NCBI GenBank assembly: GCA_050949745.1
Contig: JBMNGF010000021.1
Location: 62,001-126,000 of the forward strand
Direction: 5' to 3'
Length of the DNA: 64,000 nt
Origin: Syntrophaceticus sp050949745
GTDB taxonomy: Bacteria > Bacillota > DSM-12270 > Thermacetogeniales > Thermacetogeniaceae
The notes beneath the pieces were generated by a model, which saw only the letters and a program-made list of their open reading frames with translations, was not told the origin of the DNA and made no database searches. Each line of letters starts with the position of its first letter. The stretch's first letter is position 1. This document shows, in pieces, positions 49,715 to 58,828 of this stretch. The translations under genes and the position numbers were made by a program.

Positions 49715-50809
49715 TTGAGTCATGAACAATTTATGTCCAGGGCTTTAGAGTTGGCAGAAAAGGGGAGGGGCAAAACCAGTCCCAATCCTTTAGTAGGTGC
49801 TGTTATAGTCCGCAGTGGCAGGATAGTAGGAGAGGGCTATCACCAGATGGCAGGCACACCACATGCAGAGATTCATGCCCTGCGGGATGCTGGTGAGCAG
49901 GCAAAAGGGGCGATAATGTATGTAACCTTGGAGCCGTGCTGCCATCACGGGCGAACACCACCCTGTACTGAAGCGATTATAGAAAAGGGTATCAAAGAGG
50001 TGGTTGTGGGGGCAGTTGATCCAAACCCGCTGGTAGCTGGTAAAGGGATTAAGACACTAGAGGATGCCGGTGTCAAGGTAATTACCGGTGTGCTGGCGAA
50101 GGATGCCCACCGGCAGAATGAGGCATTTATCAAATATATCAGATCCGGCCGTCCCTTTATTACCCTGAAAGCTGCTATCTCACTGGATGGAAAGATCGCT
50201 ACCAAAATCGGTGATTCCAAGTGGATTACCGGTGAAGAGGCCAGGAGATTAGTTCATCAGATGCGAGCGACAAATGACGCTATTATGGTAGGGATCGGCA
50301 CGGTCCTGGCTGATGATCCTCTCTTAACCGTCAGGCTGCAAGGCCAACATCGACAACCCCTTAGAGTAATTGTTGACAGTTCTCTTCGTATCCCTATAGA
50401 TTCACAGCTTGTCAAAACAGCTTCACAAGAGGCAACTATTATTGCTGCAGTAGAGGGGAGATATAGCAAAGAAAAGAGAGCTGAACTGGAAGCGATGGGT
50501 GTAGAGATCTGGGATCTGCCTGCTGTGCAGAAGAGGGTTGACCTGGTGGCATTGATGCAGAAGCTGGGGAAAAGGGAGATAACCAGCCTGCTTCTCGAAG
50601 GGGGACCCACTGTAAATACCTTTGCACTGGAAGCAGGGCTTATTGATAAATTTGTATTTTTTCAAGCACCGTTAATTATCGGAGGCCAAGATTCTCCTGG
50701 AGTGTTCGGTGGTGAGGGGTGTGAACGGTTGAGTGATTGTCTGCGTCTTGACTGCACTTCTGTCCAAAAGGTAGGTGATGATTTAATGATCACCGCATAC
50801 GGAAAATAG
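49715..50809 (+). CDS. ribD: bifunctional diaminohydroxyphosphoribosylaminopyrimidine deaminase / reductase
   Basis: This enzyme performs the second and third steps of the pyrimidine branch of riboflavin synthesis. The N-terminal deaminase (about residues 1-145) has the zinc motif HAE and EPCCHHGRTPPC. The C-terminal reductase (about 146-364) has ITLKAAISLDGKIATKIGDSKWITGEEAR and LLLEGGPTVNTFAL. TTG 49715 follows GGAGG by nine bases. The stop abuts a GGTCGGAGG-type repeat. Confidence 0.97.
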   Translation: MSHEQFMSRALELAEKGRGKTSPNPLVGAVIVRSGRIVGEGYHQMAGTPHAEIHALRDAGEQAKGAIMYVTLEPCCHHGRTPPCTEAIIEKGIKEVVVGAVDPNPLVAGKGIKTLEDAGVKVITGVLAKDAHRQNEAFIKYIRSGRPFITLKAAISLDGKIATKIGDSKWITGEEARRLVHQMRATNDAIMVGIGTVLADDPLLTVRLQGQHRQPLRVIVDSSLRIPIDSQLVKTASQEATIIAAVEGRYSKEKRAELEAMGVEIWDLPAVQKRVDLVALMQKLGKREITSLLLEGGPTVNTFALEAGLIDKFVFFQAPLIIGGQDSPGVFGGEGCERLSDCLRLDCTSVQKVGDDLMITAYGK

Positions 50810-50810
50810 A

Positions 50811-51010
50811 GGTCGGAGGCCGGAAGTCGGAGGTCGGAATAAAAGATATGCCATGAGCGGAAAGCCTTCATCTGTCGGGTCGAAGGCCGGAAGTCGGAAT
50901 AAAAGGGCTAGCTTCGCCGGCACTCTCTGACTTTCTGTCGATACTATGCTGATGGCTGCCTGGCGAATGCATTAAATAGGGGTGGATACTAGAAGTTGGA
51001 TGCCGGAATA
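50811..51010 (+). repeat. tandem GGTCGGAGGCCGGAAGTCGG repeats in the ribD-ribE gap
   Basis: Three degenerate copies are seen: 50811-50842 (GGTCGGAGGCCGGAAGTCGG plus AGGTCGGAATAA), 50878-50905 (GGTCGAAGGCCGGAAGTCGG plus AATAAAAG) and 50989-51010 (TAGAAGTTGGATGCCGGAATA). They fill most of the 246-bp gap inside the rib operon. No gene is seen here. Confidence 0.8.
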
Positions 51011-51055
51011 ATGAGTATTCCAGGTGAAAGATACAAGGGAGATGGAAAGAGGTGA

Positions 51056-51700
51056 GTGGCGATATTTACCGGGCTTGTAGAAGAGAAGGGGATTATCAGG
51101 GGTATCAGAAAGGGGCCTGTATCTGTTTTTTTAAACATTGAGTCTTTGTTCTGTAATGAGCTGGAGATAGGGGAGAGTGTGGCTGTTAATGGTGTCTGCC
51201 TTACAGTGACAGAAAACAGCTCTACAACATTTTCCGCAGATGTTATGGCTGAAACCCTTGATAAGACTAATTTGGGTTTATTAAAAAACGGTGACCAGGT
51301 AAACCTGGAAAGGGCATTAAAGATAGGCAGTAGGCTGGGCGGCCATTTTGTTACAGGGCATGTTGATGCTGTGGGCAAGATAATTGAAAAGCAGCAGCGG
51401 GGAATTGCTACTGAGATAATAATAGAAATACCATCTGAATTGGAACAGTATCTCCTTTCTCAGGGCTCAATAGCTCTTGATGGAGCCAGCCTTACAGTTG
51501 CTGAACTGCAGAACGGTTCTTTTAAGGTTAGTCTGATCCCTCATACACTGGAAGCAACAACACTGGGGTTAAAAAAGACTGGTGATCTGATAAATATTGA
51601 GGTGGATATTCTGGGCAAATATGTGCGCTCTCTGATGGGAAAAATGGATGAGAGCAAAGGGGTTTCTGTTGGGTTATTGGCTGAACATGGATTTATTTAG
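51056..51700 (+). CDS. ribE: riboflavin synthase alpha subunit
   Basis: This enzyme dismutates two 6,7-dimethyl-8-ribityllumazines to riboflavin. Its 214 aa show the internal duplication of two lumazine-binding barrels (FTGLVEEKGII..VAVNGVCLTV and FVTGHVDAVGKI..IALDGASLTV). GTG 51056 follows AAAGAGGTGA. Confidence 0.97.
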   Translation: MAIFTGLVEEKGIIRGIRKGPVSVFLNIESLFCNELEIGESVAVNGVCLTVTENSSTTFSADVMAETLDKTNLGLLKNGDQVNLERALKIGSRLGGHFVTGHVDAVGKIIEKQQRGIATEIIIEIPSELEQYLLSQGSIALDGASLTVAELQNGSFKVSLIPHTLEATTLGLKKTGDLINIEVDILGKYVRSLMGKMDESKGVSVGLLAEHGFI

Positions 51701-51720
51701 CTAGGAAAGGAGTAGTTATT

Positions 51721-52947
51721 ATGTCGGGGCAGGAGAATTTTAACACCGTTGAAGAAGGGATCGCTGAGATAGCTGCAGGCAGGATGATTGTTGTTGTTGA
51801 TGATGAGGATAGGGAAAACGAAGGTGACCTGATCGCTGCAGCAGATACGATAACAGCTGAGGACATCAACTTTATGGCAACTTATGCTCGTGGACTGATC
51901 TGTACTCCGATCACCGCAGAACGGGCGGATGAATTGGAATTAGAGCAGATGGTTGCCCAGAATACAGAGAGCATGGAAACAGCCTTTACCATTTCTGTTG
52001 ATGCTTCTAGTACTACCACCGGTATATCTGCTTTCGAGCGTGCTGAGACGATCAGAATTCTGGTGGACCCTAAGACGAGAGCACAGGATTTGAGGCGTCC
52101 CGGACATGTATTCCCTCTGCGGGCTCAAGAGGGTGGAGTGCTGCGCAGAGCAGGGCATACAGAGGCTACTGTTGATCTGGCCCGCTTGGCAGGTCTGTAC
52201 CCAGCAGGTGTATGCTGTGAGATCATGAATGATGATGGAACAATGGCACGTGTTCCGCAGCTCTTTGAGTTCGCCGATAAACACAATTTAAAGATCATTA
52301 CTATTGCAGATCTAATTAAATATCGTCGTCATACAGAAAAACTGATCCGTAGAGTGACTGCCACATCTCTGCCGACCAAGTATGGGGATTTTACAGCTGT
52401 AGCCTATGAAACTATGCTGGACAATAACTGTCATATCGCACTTTACCAGGGAGATATCGAAAACGGAGACCCTGTTCTGACACGGGTACATTCGGAATGT
52501 TTGACAGGGGATTGTTTCGGCTCTCTGCGTTGTGATTGTGGGGAACAGCTGGCCGAAGCCTTACGTATGATCGCTGCAGAAGGGAGAGGAGTTTTGCTTT
52601 ATATGCGGCAGGAGGGAAGGGGTATTGGTCTGTTGAATAAACTCCGCGCCTATCAACTTCAGGATGAGGGAAGCGATACAGTTGAAGCCAATGAAATCCT
52701 CGGATTCCCCCCTGACCTGCGTGACTATGGGTTAGGAGCTCAGATCCTGGTGGATCTGGGTGTGAGGAAACTAAGACTCATGACCAATAACCCTCGCAAA
52801 ATTGCTGGCCTGCAAGGTTACGGATTGGATATTGTGGAAAGGGTGCCTATTGAAATGCCCTTCCGTTGCGAAAACCAATTTTATTTAAATACAAAAAAGA
52901 AAAAGATGGGCCATCTATTAGCCCTGAATGAACAGAAGGGAGTATAA
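51721..52947 (+). CDS. ribBA: bifunctional 3,4-dihydroxy-2-butanone-4-phosphate synthase / GTP cyclohydrolase II
   Basis: This 408-aa enzyme makes both starting compounds of riboflavin. The RibB half (about residues 1-205) has DDEDRENEGDLI and RPGHVFPLRA..GHTEATVDL. The RibA half (about 206-408) has the zinc cysteines in HSECLTGDCFGSLRCDCG and the RQEGRGIGLLNKLRAY motif. AAAGGAG precedes the ATG. Confidence 0.98.
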   Translation: MSGQENFNTVEEGIAEIAAGRMIVVVDDEDRENEGDLIAAADTITAEDINFMATYARGLICTPITAERADELELEQMVAQNTESMETAFTISVDASSTTTGISAFERAETIRILVDPKTRAQDLRRPGHVFPLRAQEGGVLRRAGHTEATVDLARLAGLYPAGVCCEIMNDDGTMARVPQLFEFADKHNLKIITIADLIKYRRHTEKLIRRVTATSLPTKYGDFTAVAYETMLDNNCHIALYQGDIENGDPVLTRVHSECLTGDCFGSLRCDCGEQLAEALRMIAAEGRGVLLYMRQEGRGIGLLNKLRAYQLQDEGSDTVEANEILGFPPDLRDYGLGAQILVDLGVRKLRLMTNNPRKIAGLQGYGLDIVERVPIEMPFRCENQFYLNTKKKKMGHLLALNEQKGV

Positions 52948-52950
52948 AAA

Positions 52951-53415
52951 ATGCCAAAATATTTCGAGGGGAAACTAATTGGTGAAGGACTGAGTTTTGG
53001 TATCGTTATATCTAGATTCAATGAATTTATCACCAACAAGTTGTTGGGCGGAGCCTTGGATATGCTGAAGCGGCATGGTGTCAGTGATGATGCAATTGAG
53101 GTTGCCTGGGTTCCTGGTGCATTTGAACTTCCCATGGCAGCTCAACAAATGGTTGAACGCGGTTATGATGGGGTAATCTGTTTAGGTGCAGTGATCAGAG
53201 GAGCTACTCCTCATTTCGACTATGTGGCCAGTGAAGCAACAAAGGGGATAGCTCAAGTCGGTTTGGCAGCGAGGAAACCGGTGGTGTATGGTTTGATAAC
53301 TGCAGACACACTGGAACAGGCTATTGAGCGGGCTGGAACAAAAGCGGGAAATAAAGGTGCAGATGCGGCTGTGACTGCTTTAGAAATGGTCAACCTCTTT
53401 AAGGAATTGAAATAA
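52951..53415 (+). CDS. ribH: 6,7-dimethyl-8-ribityllumazine synthase
   Basis: This enzyme forms the lumazine precursor and usually assembles into capsids. Its 154 aa have FGIVISRFNEFITNKLLGGALD, WVPGAFELPMAAQ, GAVIRGATPHFDYV and VVYGLITADTLEQAIERAG. It starts three bases after the ribBA stop with AGAAGGGAG as ribosome-binding site. It is the last intact gene of the rib operon. Confidence 0.97.
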   Translation: MPKYFEGKLIGEGLSFGIVISRFNEFITNKLLGGALDMLKRHGVSDDAIEVAWVPGAFELPMAAQQMVERGYDGVICLGAVIRGATPHFDYVASEATKGIAQVGLAARKPVVYGLITADTLEQAIERAGTKAGNKGADAAVTALEMVNLFKELK

Positions 53416-53424
53416 AAAAGTAAG

Positions 53425-53971
53425 ATGCCCATAGCTATTGTCAGTTACACATATGGCTTACTATCTAGTTGGAAGTGTGTTCTATCATTCTTCCAGGATG
53501 TGAGTGAGTTAATCATTTATGCGGGGGGCCTTTTCTATCTGGCCCCCCGTAATCCACTTCCTGAAGGATATCATCCCCCAGTTTTGGCAGACAAGTCAAC
53601 AATTAACCGGTGTCTTTGGTTGTCGACCAGGGAAACTGCTGGTGCAGGCGTGGATCAAATGATGATCATTTTGCCATTACAGGCCTATTCTTTTCTACAA
53701 ATAGAATACCTGCGCATCCTGGTTTATCATGGGCACATCTTTGGTTCCCAGGAAACAGAGGCGCAGGCACAAAGAATCAAACTGCAGTTTTTTTTGTAGG
53801 TACACACATATCCCTCTATTAGAAAAGAGGGATGAAATAATCTATCTCAATCCAGGATCACCTTTTCTGCCCAAAGAAAATTGGGAGCCAACAGCAGCCT
53901 TTCTTGAGAATGGGATAGTAGGCCTTTTAAATATAATCACAGGAAACTGCCTGAAAGAGGTCAGTTATTAA
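53425..53971 (+). pseudogene. decayed YfcE-family metallophosphoesterase gene
   Basis: Piecing three frames together gives a complete YfcE-like phosphodiesterase. The start is MPIAIVSYTYGLLSSWKCVL (family: IAIVSDTHG, so the metal-ligand Asp and His have become Tyr). The middle holds RNPLPEGYHPPVLADK and YHGHIFGSQETEAQAQRIKL. After a shift near 53797-53810 come THIPLLEKRDEIIYLNPGSP and LNIITGNCLKEVSY up to TAA 53971. Loss of ligands plus frameshifts shows an inactive gene. A GC-rich hairpin (GGGGGGCC/GGCCCCCC, 53523-53548) lies within its first part. It ends directly at the rpmB stop on the other strand. Confidence 0.85.
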
Positions 53972-54160
53972 TTACAAGGCACGCTTCACTTTACCAGCCT
54001 TGAGGCAGCGGGTGCAGACATAGAGACGTGTAGGTTTGCCATCGACTATTGTCTTAACACGCTGCAGGTTTGGTTCCCAAACTTTTTTATTCCGGATGTG
54101 GGAGTGGCTTACCTTCATGCCAACATGAGTTCCCTTTCCGCAAATTGCACACTTTGCCAT
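53972..54160 (-). CDS. rpmB: 50S ribosomal protein L28 (zinc-binding form)
   Basis: This 62-aa L28 has two Cys pairs (CAICGKG and CTRCLKAGKV) that make the zinc ribbon of the C+ type, with the body VSHSHIRNKKVWEPNLQRVKTI. ATG at 54160 has an AAAGGAGGATATT site on the minus strand. It is divergent from asp23, as in Bacillus and many Clostridia. Confidence 0.97.
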   Translation of the reverse strand: MAKCAICGKGTHVGMKVSHSHIRNKKVWEPNLQRVKTIVDGKPTRLYVCTRCLKAGKVKRAL

Positions 54161-54201
54161 CTAATATCCTCCTTTCTCACAAAACCTATTCTAACAAAAG
54201 A

Positions 54202-54410
54202 GTCTGTCAATGACAAGAAGAGAAGTGTGTTGTGATTGTTGTTGCAACTTGTAGGAATTGACATCTGCAGGAGAAACGGGTGCCTGGCACCGTGAGAAAC
54301 AGAATTATTAAATGACAACAAATCAAACGGTGCCAGGCACCCTAGGTCTGTCAATGACAAGAAAAGAAGTATCTTTGTTGCTATCAGCTTGTAGGAATTG
54401 ACATTCGCAG
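54202..54410 (+). repeat. direct repeat of the asp23 promoter region around an inserted inverted repeat
   Basis: Copy A (54202-54270) and copy B (54346-54410) share GTCTGTCAATGACAAGAA.AG, the CTTGTAGGAATTGACAT core and CGCAG/TGCAG. Between them lies a 75-bp insert carrying GGTGCCTGGCACC (54279-54291) and GGTGCCAGGCACC (54329-54341), each nearly self-complementary and also complementary to each other. Only copy B leads into a -10. Confidence 0.8.
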
Positions 54411-54426
54411 AGTGGTAACATATAGT
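54398..54426 (+). promoter_or_regulatory. sigma-A promoter of asp23-fakA
   Basis: TTGACA (54398-54403) and TATAGT (54421-54426) are separated by 17 bases; TATAAT at 54426-54431 is a close alternative -10 with a 22-base spacing. Confidence 0.8.
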
Positions 54427-54481
54427 ATAATATACTTTAGTGCGATAAGTAGCACCTGAAAGAACATAAGGGGGTATTTCC

Positions 54482-54838
54482 ATGAGTGACAGCCTTCAAA
54501 CGGATTATGGCAGTATTGAAGTCACCCCTGAGACACTGGCAACGATAGCCGGTGCAGCTGCGGTTCGCTGTTTTGGTATTGTGGGGATGGTACCTCGGGG
54601 ATTGCGGCAGGGTGTTTCAGAGATTCTGGGAGATGATGCTTTAAGCAGAGGAGTGGAGATCACTCAGGATGGTTCAGATATTAAAATTGATCTCTGGGTT
54701 GTGATGTGCTATGGGGTAAATATAGCACAAGTTGCACAGAACGTTATGGAAACTGTTAGTTATGAAATCGAAAACATGACAGGTCTGCGTCCTTTAGAAA
54801 TAAATGTTAATGTAACGGGCGTAAGAGTCTTGAAGTGA
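54482..54838 (+). CDS. Asp23/Gls24 family envelope stress protein (YloU)
   Basis: This 118-aa protein has the Asp23 pattern GSIEVTPETLATIAGAAAVRCFGIVGM and DLWVVMCYGVNIAQVAQNVMETVSYEIENMTGLRPLEINVNVTGV. Asp23 proteins are abundant, membrane-associated and linked to envelope stress. ATG follows AAGGGGGT. Position between rpmB and the fakA-like gene is conserved. Confidence 0.95.
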   Translation: MSDSLQTDYGSIEVTPETLATIAGAAAVRCFGIVGMVPRGLRQGVSEILGDDALSRGVEITQDGSDIKIDLWVVMCYGVNIAQVAQNVMETVSYEIENMTGLRPLEINVNVTGVRVLK

Positions 54839-54856
54839 TTGTGAGGGGGAACCGGA

Positions 54857-56530
54857 TTGGAGCAGTGGATTGTAACCGGGGAGCAGTTAAGATGTCTTTT
54901 CTGTGGTGGATTAGCTGCGATTGAGGATAATCAGCAGGAAATTGACAGGCTTAATGTTTTTCCTGTTCCCGATGGTGATACAGGTCGGAACATGTATTTA
55001 ACTATGGCTGCTGCAGTTAAAGAATTAGACAATGTTAATACCTCTAATAATATCGGAGATGTCGGAGATGCTGTAGCACGTGGTTCTCTAATGGGTGCCC
55101 GAGGTAATTCAGGTGTGATCCTATCACAGCTGATTCGAGGGCTAACCGATGGCCTAAAGGAAAAAGAATATGTTACTGTGCAGGACTTCGCAGATGCCTG
55201 GTATCTTGCTGTATCCAGCGCTTATCGAGCGGTAATTAAGCCTGTTGAAGGCACAATATTAACTGTAGCTAAGAGTTTTGCCCAGGGGATGAAGGAAGCG
55301 GCTTCTCAAGACTCCCACTTAGAAAAGGTATTGGAGCAAGCCATATCCAAGGGCAATCAAACCTTACAGCTGACACCGGAGATGCTCCCGGCTTTAAAAA
55401 AGGCTGGAGTTGTCGATTCGGGAGGGAAAGGCCTTCTGGTTATTCTTGAGGGAGGGCTCAATGCTCTCGAAAATGGTGGTGTTTATGATGGACAAACTGC
55501 AGTATCCCAGAGGCCTATCGGAATAACAGATTTAAAAAGCAAAAATGATATGGAAATAACAGCACTACAGGATGTCAGTACAGAAGAAGATGTGGATTAT
55601 ATGTACTGTACAGAATTTCTTCTCAAAGCAGAAACAGATTTCTGTCTAGAAACAGATCTCAAAGGGCATCTTTATACTTTGGGTGGAAGTCTTGTAACAG
55701 GAAAAGCTGGCAATTATATTAAAATTCATATCCATACAGATAACCCAGGAAAGGTTTTAACATACTGTGGGGAATATGGTACTCTACATGATATCAAGAT
55801 CGACAACATGCATGATCAACTTAAGGAAAATCACAGCAATGATGTTGTTGATGAAACTGAAGAAGAAGAAATGTTAGAGATCGGTGTAGTAGCAGTTGGA
55901 GCAGGAGAAGGCATTAAACAGTTGTTCTATAATTTAGGGGCCAGCCAGGTAATTGAAGGCGGTCAAACCTTTAATCCACCTGTTGAGGAGTTTGTGCAGG
56001 CTATTGAGGAGACACCTGCACGACAGGTTCTGGTTTTGCCGAACAATAAAAATTTAATTCTCGCAGCCAAGCAGGCCAAGCAGATTGTAGAGCGCCCTGT
56101 AGAAGTAATTCCCTCAAACAATGTTCCTGAGGGTATCAATGCCCTGTTAGTTGTTAATGATTCGATGACACTTGAAGAAAACAAAGAAAGAATGTCTCAG
56201 CAGTTGAACCAGATCAAAACAGGAGAAATTACTTATGCTGTACGGGATGCAGAACTAGGTGATCAAAAGATCAAAAAGGGCGAATTAATCGGAATATATC
56301 AAGGGGAAATTATGTCGACAGGTTCATCTCAAGAGGATGCTGTGCTGAATCTGTTGGAGAAGATGGTGGATGAAGAGGATGAACTGATTACACTTTACTC
56401 TGGAGAGAATGTGGCACCTGAAACCGTTGAAAGAATACAGAATAAAATTAATACCATCTATCCGGATCTAGAAATGGATGTCCACCAGGGAGATCAACCT
56501 ATTTATTATTTCCTGATCAGTGTTGAATAG
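54857..56530 (+). CDS. fakA: fatty acid kinase catalytic subunit-like protein (YloV/FakA, DAK2 domain)
   Basis: This 557-aa protein has an N-terminal DhaL-type ATP-binding domain (about residues 8-200; DRLNVFPVPDGDTGRNMYLTM, GARGNSGVILSQLIRG), a middle DAK1-degV-like part and a C-terminal domain ending IYYFLISVE. In Staphylococcus FakA phosphorylates fatty acids bound by a DegV-family FakB; no degV gene is in the window. TTG 54857 follows GAGGGGG. It overlaps recG by 11 bases. Confidence 0.93.
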   Translation: MEQWIVTGEQLRCLFCGGLAAIEDNQQEIDRLNVFPVPDGDTGRNMYLTMAAAVKELDNVNTSNNIGDVGDAVARGSLMGARGNSGVILSQLIRGLTDGLKEKEYVTVQDFADAWYLAVSSAYRAVIKPVEGTILTVAKSFAQGMKEAASQDSHLEKVLEQAISKGNQTLQLTPEMLPALKKAGVVDSGGKGLLVILEGGLNALENGGVYDGQTAVSQRPIGITDLKSKNDMEITALQDVSTEEDVDYMYCTEFLLKAETDFCLETDLKGHLYTLGGSLVTGKAGNYIKIHIHTDNPGKVLTYCGEYGTLHDIKIDNMHDQLKENHSNDVVDETEEEEMLEIGVVAVGAGEGIKQLFYNLGASQVIEGGQTFNPPVEEFVQAIEETPARQVLVLPNNKNLILAAKQAKQIVERPVEVIPSNNVPEGINALLVVNDSMTLEENKERMSQQLNQIKTGEITYAVRDAELGDQKIKKGELIGIYQGEIMSTGSSQEDAVLNLLEKMVDEEDELITLYSGENVAPETVERIQNKINTIYPDLEMDVHQGDQPIYYFLISVE

Positions 56531-58604
56531 GGGTGGAAGGATAATTAGCGGAGAGAGGCTGTTAACTGGAAGGCAACTGTCAGAGATAAAAATATCTTCT
56601 CTACCGAGAATAGGGGATAAAAGAGCGAGGCTTTTTCACAAGCTGGGAATATATAATTATTTTGATCTACTTTACTATCTTCCAAAGCGTTATGAGGACC
56701 GCCGCTTTAGAGAAAAGCTTGATGATGTGAAATCAGGTGAAATAGTTTCTGTATTCGGTACAATCGCAAATATGCAGGAGGTTAAACTGCGCCGCAATTT
56801 GACTCTATTAAAAGTTATGATCAACGGTAATTTTGGAAGCTGTATAGCGCTCTGGTTTAATCAGCCGTTTATTAAAAGATCCCTGCGCAGTGGATTAGCT
56901 ATTGCTGTTACCGGAAGAGTAGAGCGAAATCTTTATGGTTATGAAATTTCTGTTGTTGATTATGAAACAGGCAATTTAAAAAACCCGGTACATGTGGGAC
57001 GCATTGTGCCTATTTACGGAACTACTGAGAAGATGAGCCAGCGCTCCCTGCGGCGTGTCATGTACCAGTTTGTCAATTCCTATGCCGACAAAATTAGAGA
57101 TCTTATACCAGCTGATTTGAGCAGCAAATTGAAATTGGTTCCACTTGCCCAGGCAATCAAGGAGATTCATTTTCCCAAGGATCAAAAAAGTTTAGAGCAG
57201 GCAAGGGAGCGCTTGGTCTGTGAAGAATTGCTGTTTTTTAAAATTGGCTTATCTGAAATTCAACACTCTATCAGGAAAGATGGGGTGGCCCGTCAACCTA
57301 AAAGCAGTTTGGCTGATGATTTTTTGAGCCTGCTGTCTTTTCCACTGACTAGGGCTCAACAAGATGTGATCAAAGAGCTCAAAAATGATATGGCGAGTTC
57401 CAAGAGGATGTACCGCTTGCTGCAGGGGGATGTGGGATGTGGAAAAACCGTTGTGGCGCTCTATGCCTTGTTATATGCTGTTGCAGCAGGTTTTCAGGGT
57501 GCATTGATGGCTCCCACAGAGGTTTTGGCAGAACAGCATTTTTTAGGAATCAGCAAGTATGTGGAACAGTTGGGAGTGAATGTTGAGCTCCTGACAGGTT
57601 CTCTGGGGAAAAAGGAAAGAGAACAGTGCCTGGAGTCACTACAAAATGGTACAACAGATATCATAATTGGCACCCATGCCCTGCTCCAGGATGAAGTTGC
57701 CTTTGCTAACCTTGGATTGGTCATTATCGATGAGCAGCATAGGTTTGGGGTAAAACAGCGAGACCTGCTTCTTTCTAAAGCAAATGCACCAGATGTTTTG
57801 ATTATGACCGCTACACCTATCCCACGAAGCCTGACATTGACGGTTTATGGCGATCTGGATTTATCAGTGATCGATGAATTGCCTCCCGGAAGGAAAGGGA
57901 TAAAAACGTATTATATGCCTGTTTCTGAAAAGAACAGGGTTTATGATTTTGTAAGAGCTGAATTAGAAAAAGGACGCCAGGGATATGTGGTTTGCCCACT
58001 GATCGAAGAATCGGAGCATTTGGATGTAGAAGCTGCTATTGTTAGATATCAAGAGTTATGTAGAGAATTTCCAGAGTTTCAGGTTGCTTTAATTCATGGA
58101 AAGTTGAAATTTGCAGAAAAAGAAAGGATAATGAATAAATTTAGGAGCGGGGATATTGATCTTTTAGTTGCCACTTCAGTCATCGAAGTGGGGGTCGATG
58201 TGCCTAATGCTACAATCATGGTTATTGAGGGTGTGGAGCGGTTTGGTCTGGCTCAGCTACACCAGTTGAGAGGCCGTGTAGGCAGGGGAAGCCATGAGAG
58301 CTTTTGTGTTTTAATCGGGAATCTCCAAACAGAAGAAGCCAGGGAACGGATTAAGATATTTGTTCAAAATCATGATGGATTTCGGGTTGCTGAAAAGGAT
58401 CTTGTTTTAAGAGGGCCAGGTGAATTATTAGGCACAAAACAACATGGTTATTCCGATTTTCGTGTTGTAGATATTTTTAGAGATACTGCATATTTCAAAA
58501 AAATAGAATATATAGTTAAGTCAGGGAATATACTCCTCAGCGGCCAATTAAATGAAGAGATTCATTTTCGTTTCCCTTCATTGAAATATGGATTAAAAAT
58601 TTGA
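56520..58604 (+). CDS. recG: ATP-dependent DNA helicase RecG
   Basis: RecG regresses stalled forks and branch-migrates Holliday junctions. Its 694 aa include the wedge domain (SLPRIGDKRARLFHKLGIYNYFDLLYYLPKRYEDR), Walker A LQGDVGCGKTVVA, the DEQH box, TATPIPRSLTLT and QLRGRVGRG. The start is unsure: GTG 56520 and TTG 56523 lie in the end of fakA without a site upstream, while the strong purine stretch GGGGTGGAAGG at 56530-56540 would serve a start just after it, where only ATT or CTG codons are in frame. Confidence 0.95.
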   Translation: MLNRGGRIISGERLLTGRQLSEIKISSLPRIGDKRARLFHKLGIYNYFDLLYYLPKRYEDRRFREKLDDVKSGEIVSVFGTIANMQEVKLRRNLTLLKVMINGNFGSCIALWFNQPFIKRSLRSGLAIAVTGRVERNLYGYEISVVDYETGNLKNPVHVGRIVPIYGTTEKMSQRSLRRVMYQFVNSYADKIRDLIPADLSSKLKLVPLAQAIKEIHFPKDQKSLEQARERLVCEELLFFKIGLSEIQHSIRKDGVARQPKSSLADDFLSLLSFPLTRAQQDVIKELKNDMASSKRMYRLLQGDVGCGKTVVALYALLYAVAAGFQGALMAPTEVLAEQHFLGISKYVEQLGVNVELLTGSLGKKEREQCLESLQNGTTDIIIGTHALLQDEVAFANLGLVIIDEQHRFGVKQRDLLLSKANAPDVLIMTATPIPRSLTLTVYGDLDLSVIDELPPGRKGIKTYYMPVSEKNRVYDFVRAELEKGRQGYVVCPLIEESEHLDVEAAIVRYQELCREFPEFQVALIHGKLKFAEKERIMNKFRSGDIDLLVATSVIEVGVDVPNATIMVIEGVERFGLAQLHQLRGRVGRGSHESFCVLIGNLQTEEARERIKIFVQNHDGFRVAEKDLVLRGPGELLGTKQHGYSDFRVVDIFRDTAYFKKIEYIVKSGNILLSGQLNEEIHFRFPSLKYGLKI

Positions 58605-58634
58605 AATAATAAAATAAAAATATGAGATAGTTAA

Positions 58635-58670
58635 GAAAAAACCTCACTCATTCCTCAGTGAGGTTTTTTT
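58635..58670 (+). terminator. terminator after recG
   Basis: A-rich left flank, ACCTCACT/AGTGAGGT stem with loop CATTCCTC, and a T7 tail form a strong, nearly symmetric terminator. Confidence 0.9.
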
Positions 58671-58796
58671 GGTGTGATCTTACTTGTATGTGAAATCTAC
58701 TTTTTGTTCACACTAATAAACGAAAAGAAGAAAGAAAAGCTGCATAAAACAGGGGGATCGGTGAAATACTTCTAGGATAAAAAAATTTAAGGGGTT

Positions 58797-58803
58797 CATA
58801 ATA
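58797..58803 (+). promoter_or_regulatory. possible sigma-G -10 element before the SASP genes
   Basis: CATAATA matches the forespore sigma-G -10 (CATACTA) at six of seven positions and lies 26 bases before the first SASP start. The matching -35 is weak (GGATAA at 58775-58780, 16-base spacing). Confidence 0.3.
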
Positions 58804-58828
58804 ACATTAAAAGAAAGGAGGGATAAAG

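Noticed and set aside
53523..53548. GC-rich hairpin as the rib operon terminator
   Set aside because: A perfect stem exists but no T-tract follows and it lies inside the eroded phosphoesterase gene, so a terminator role is unproven.
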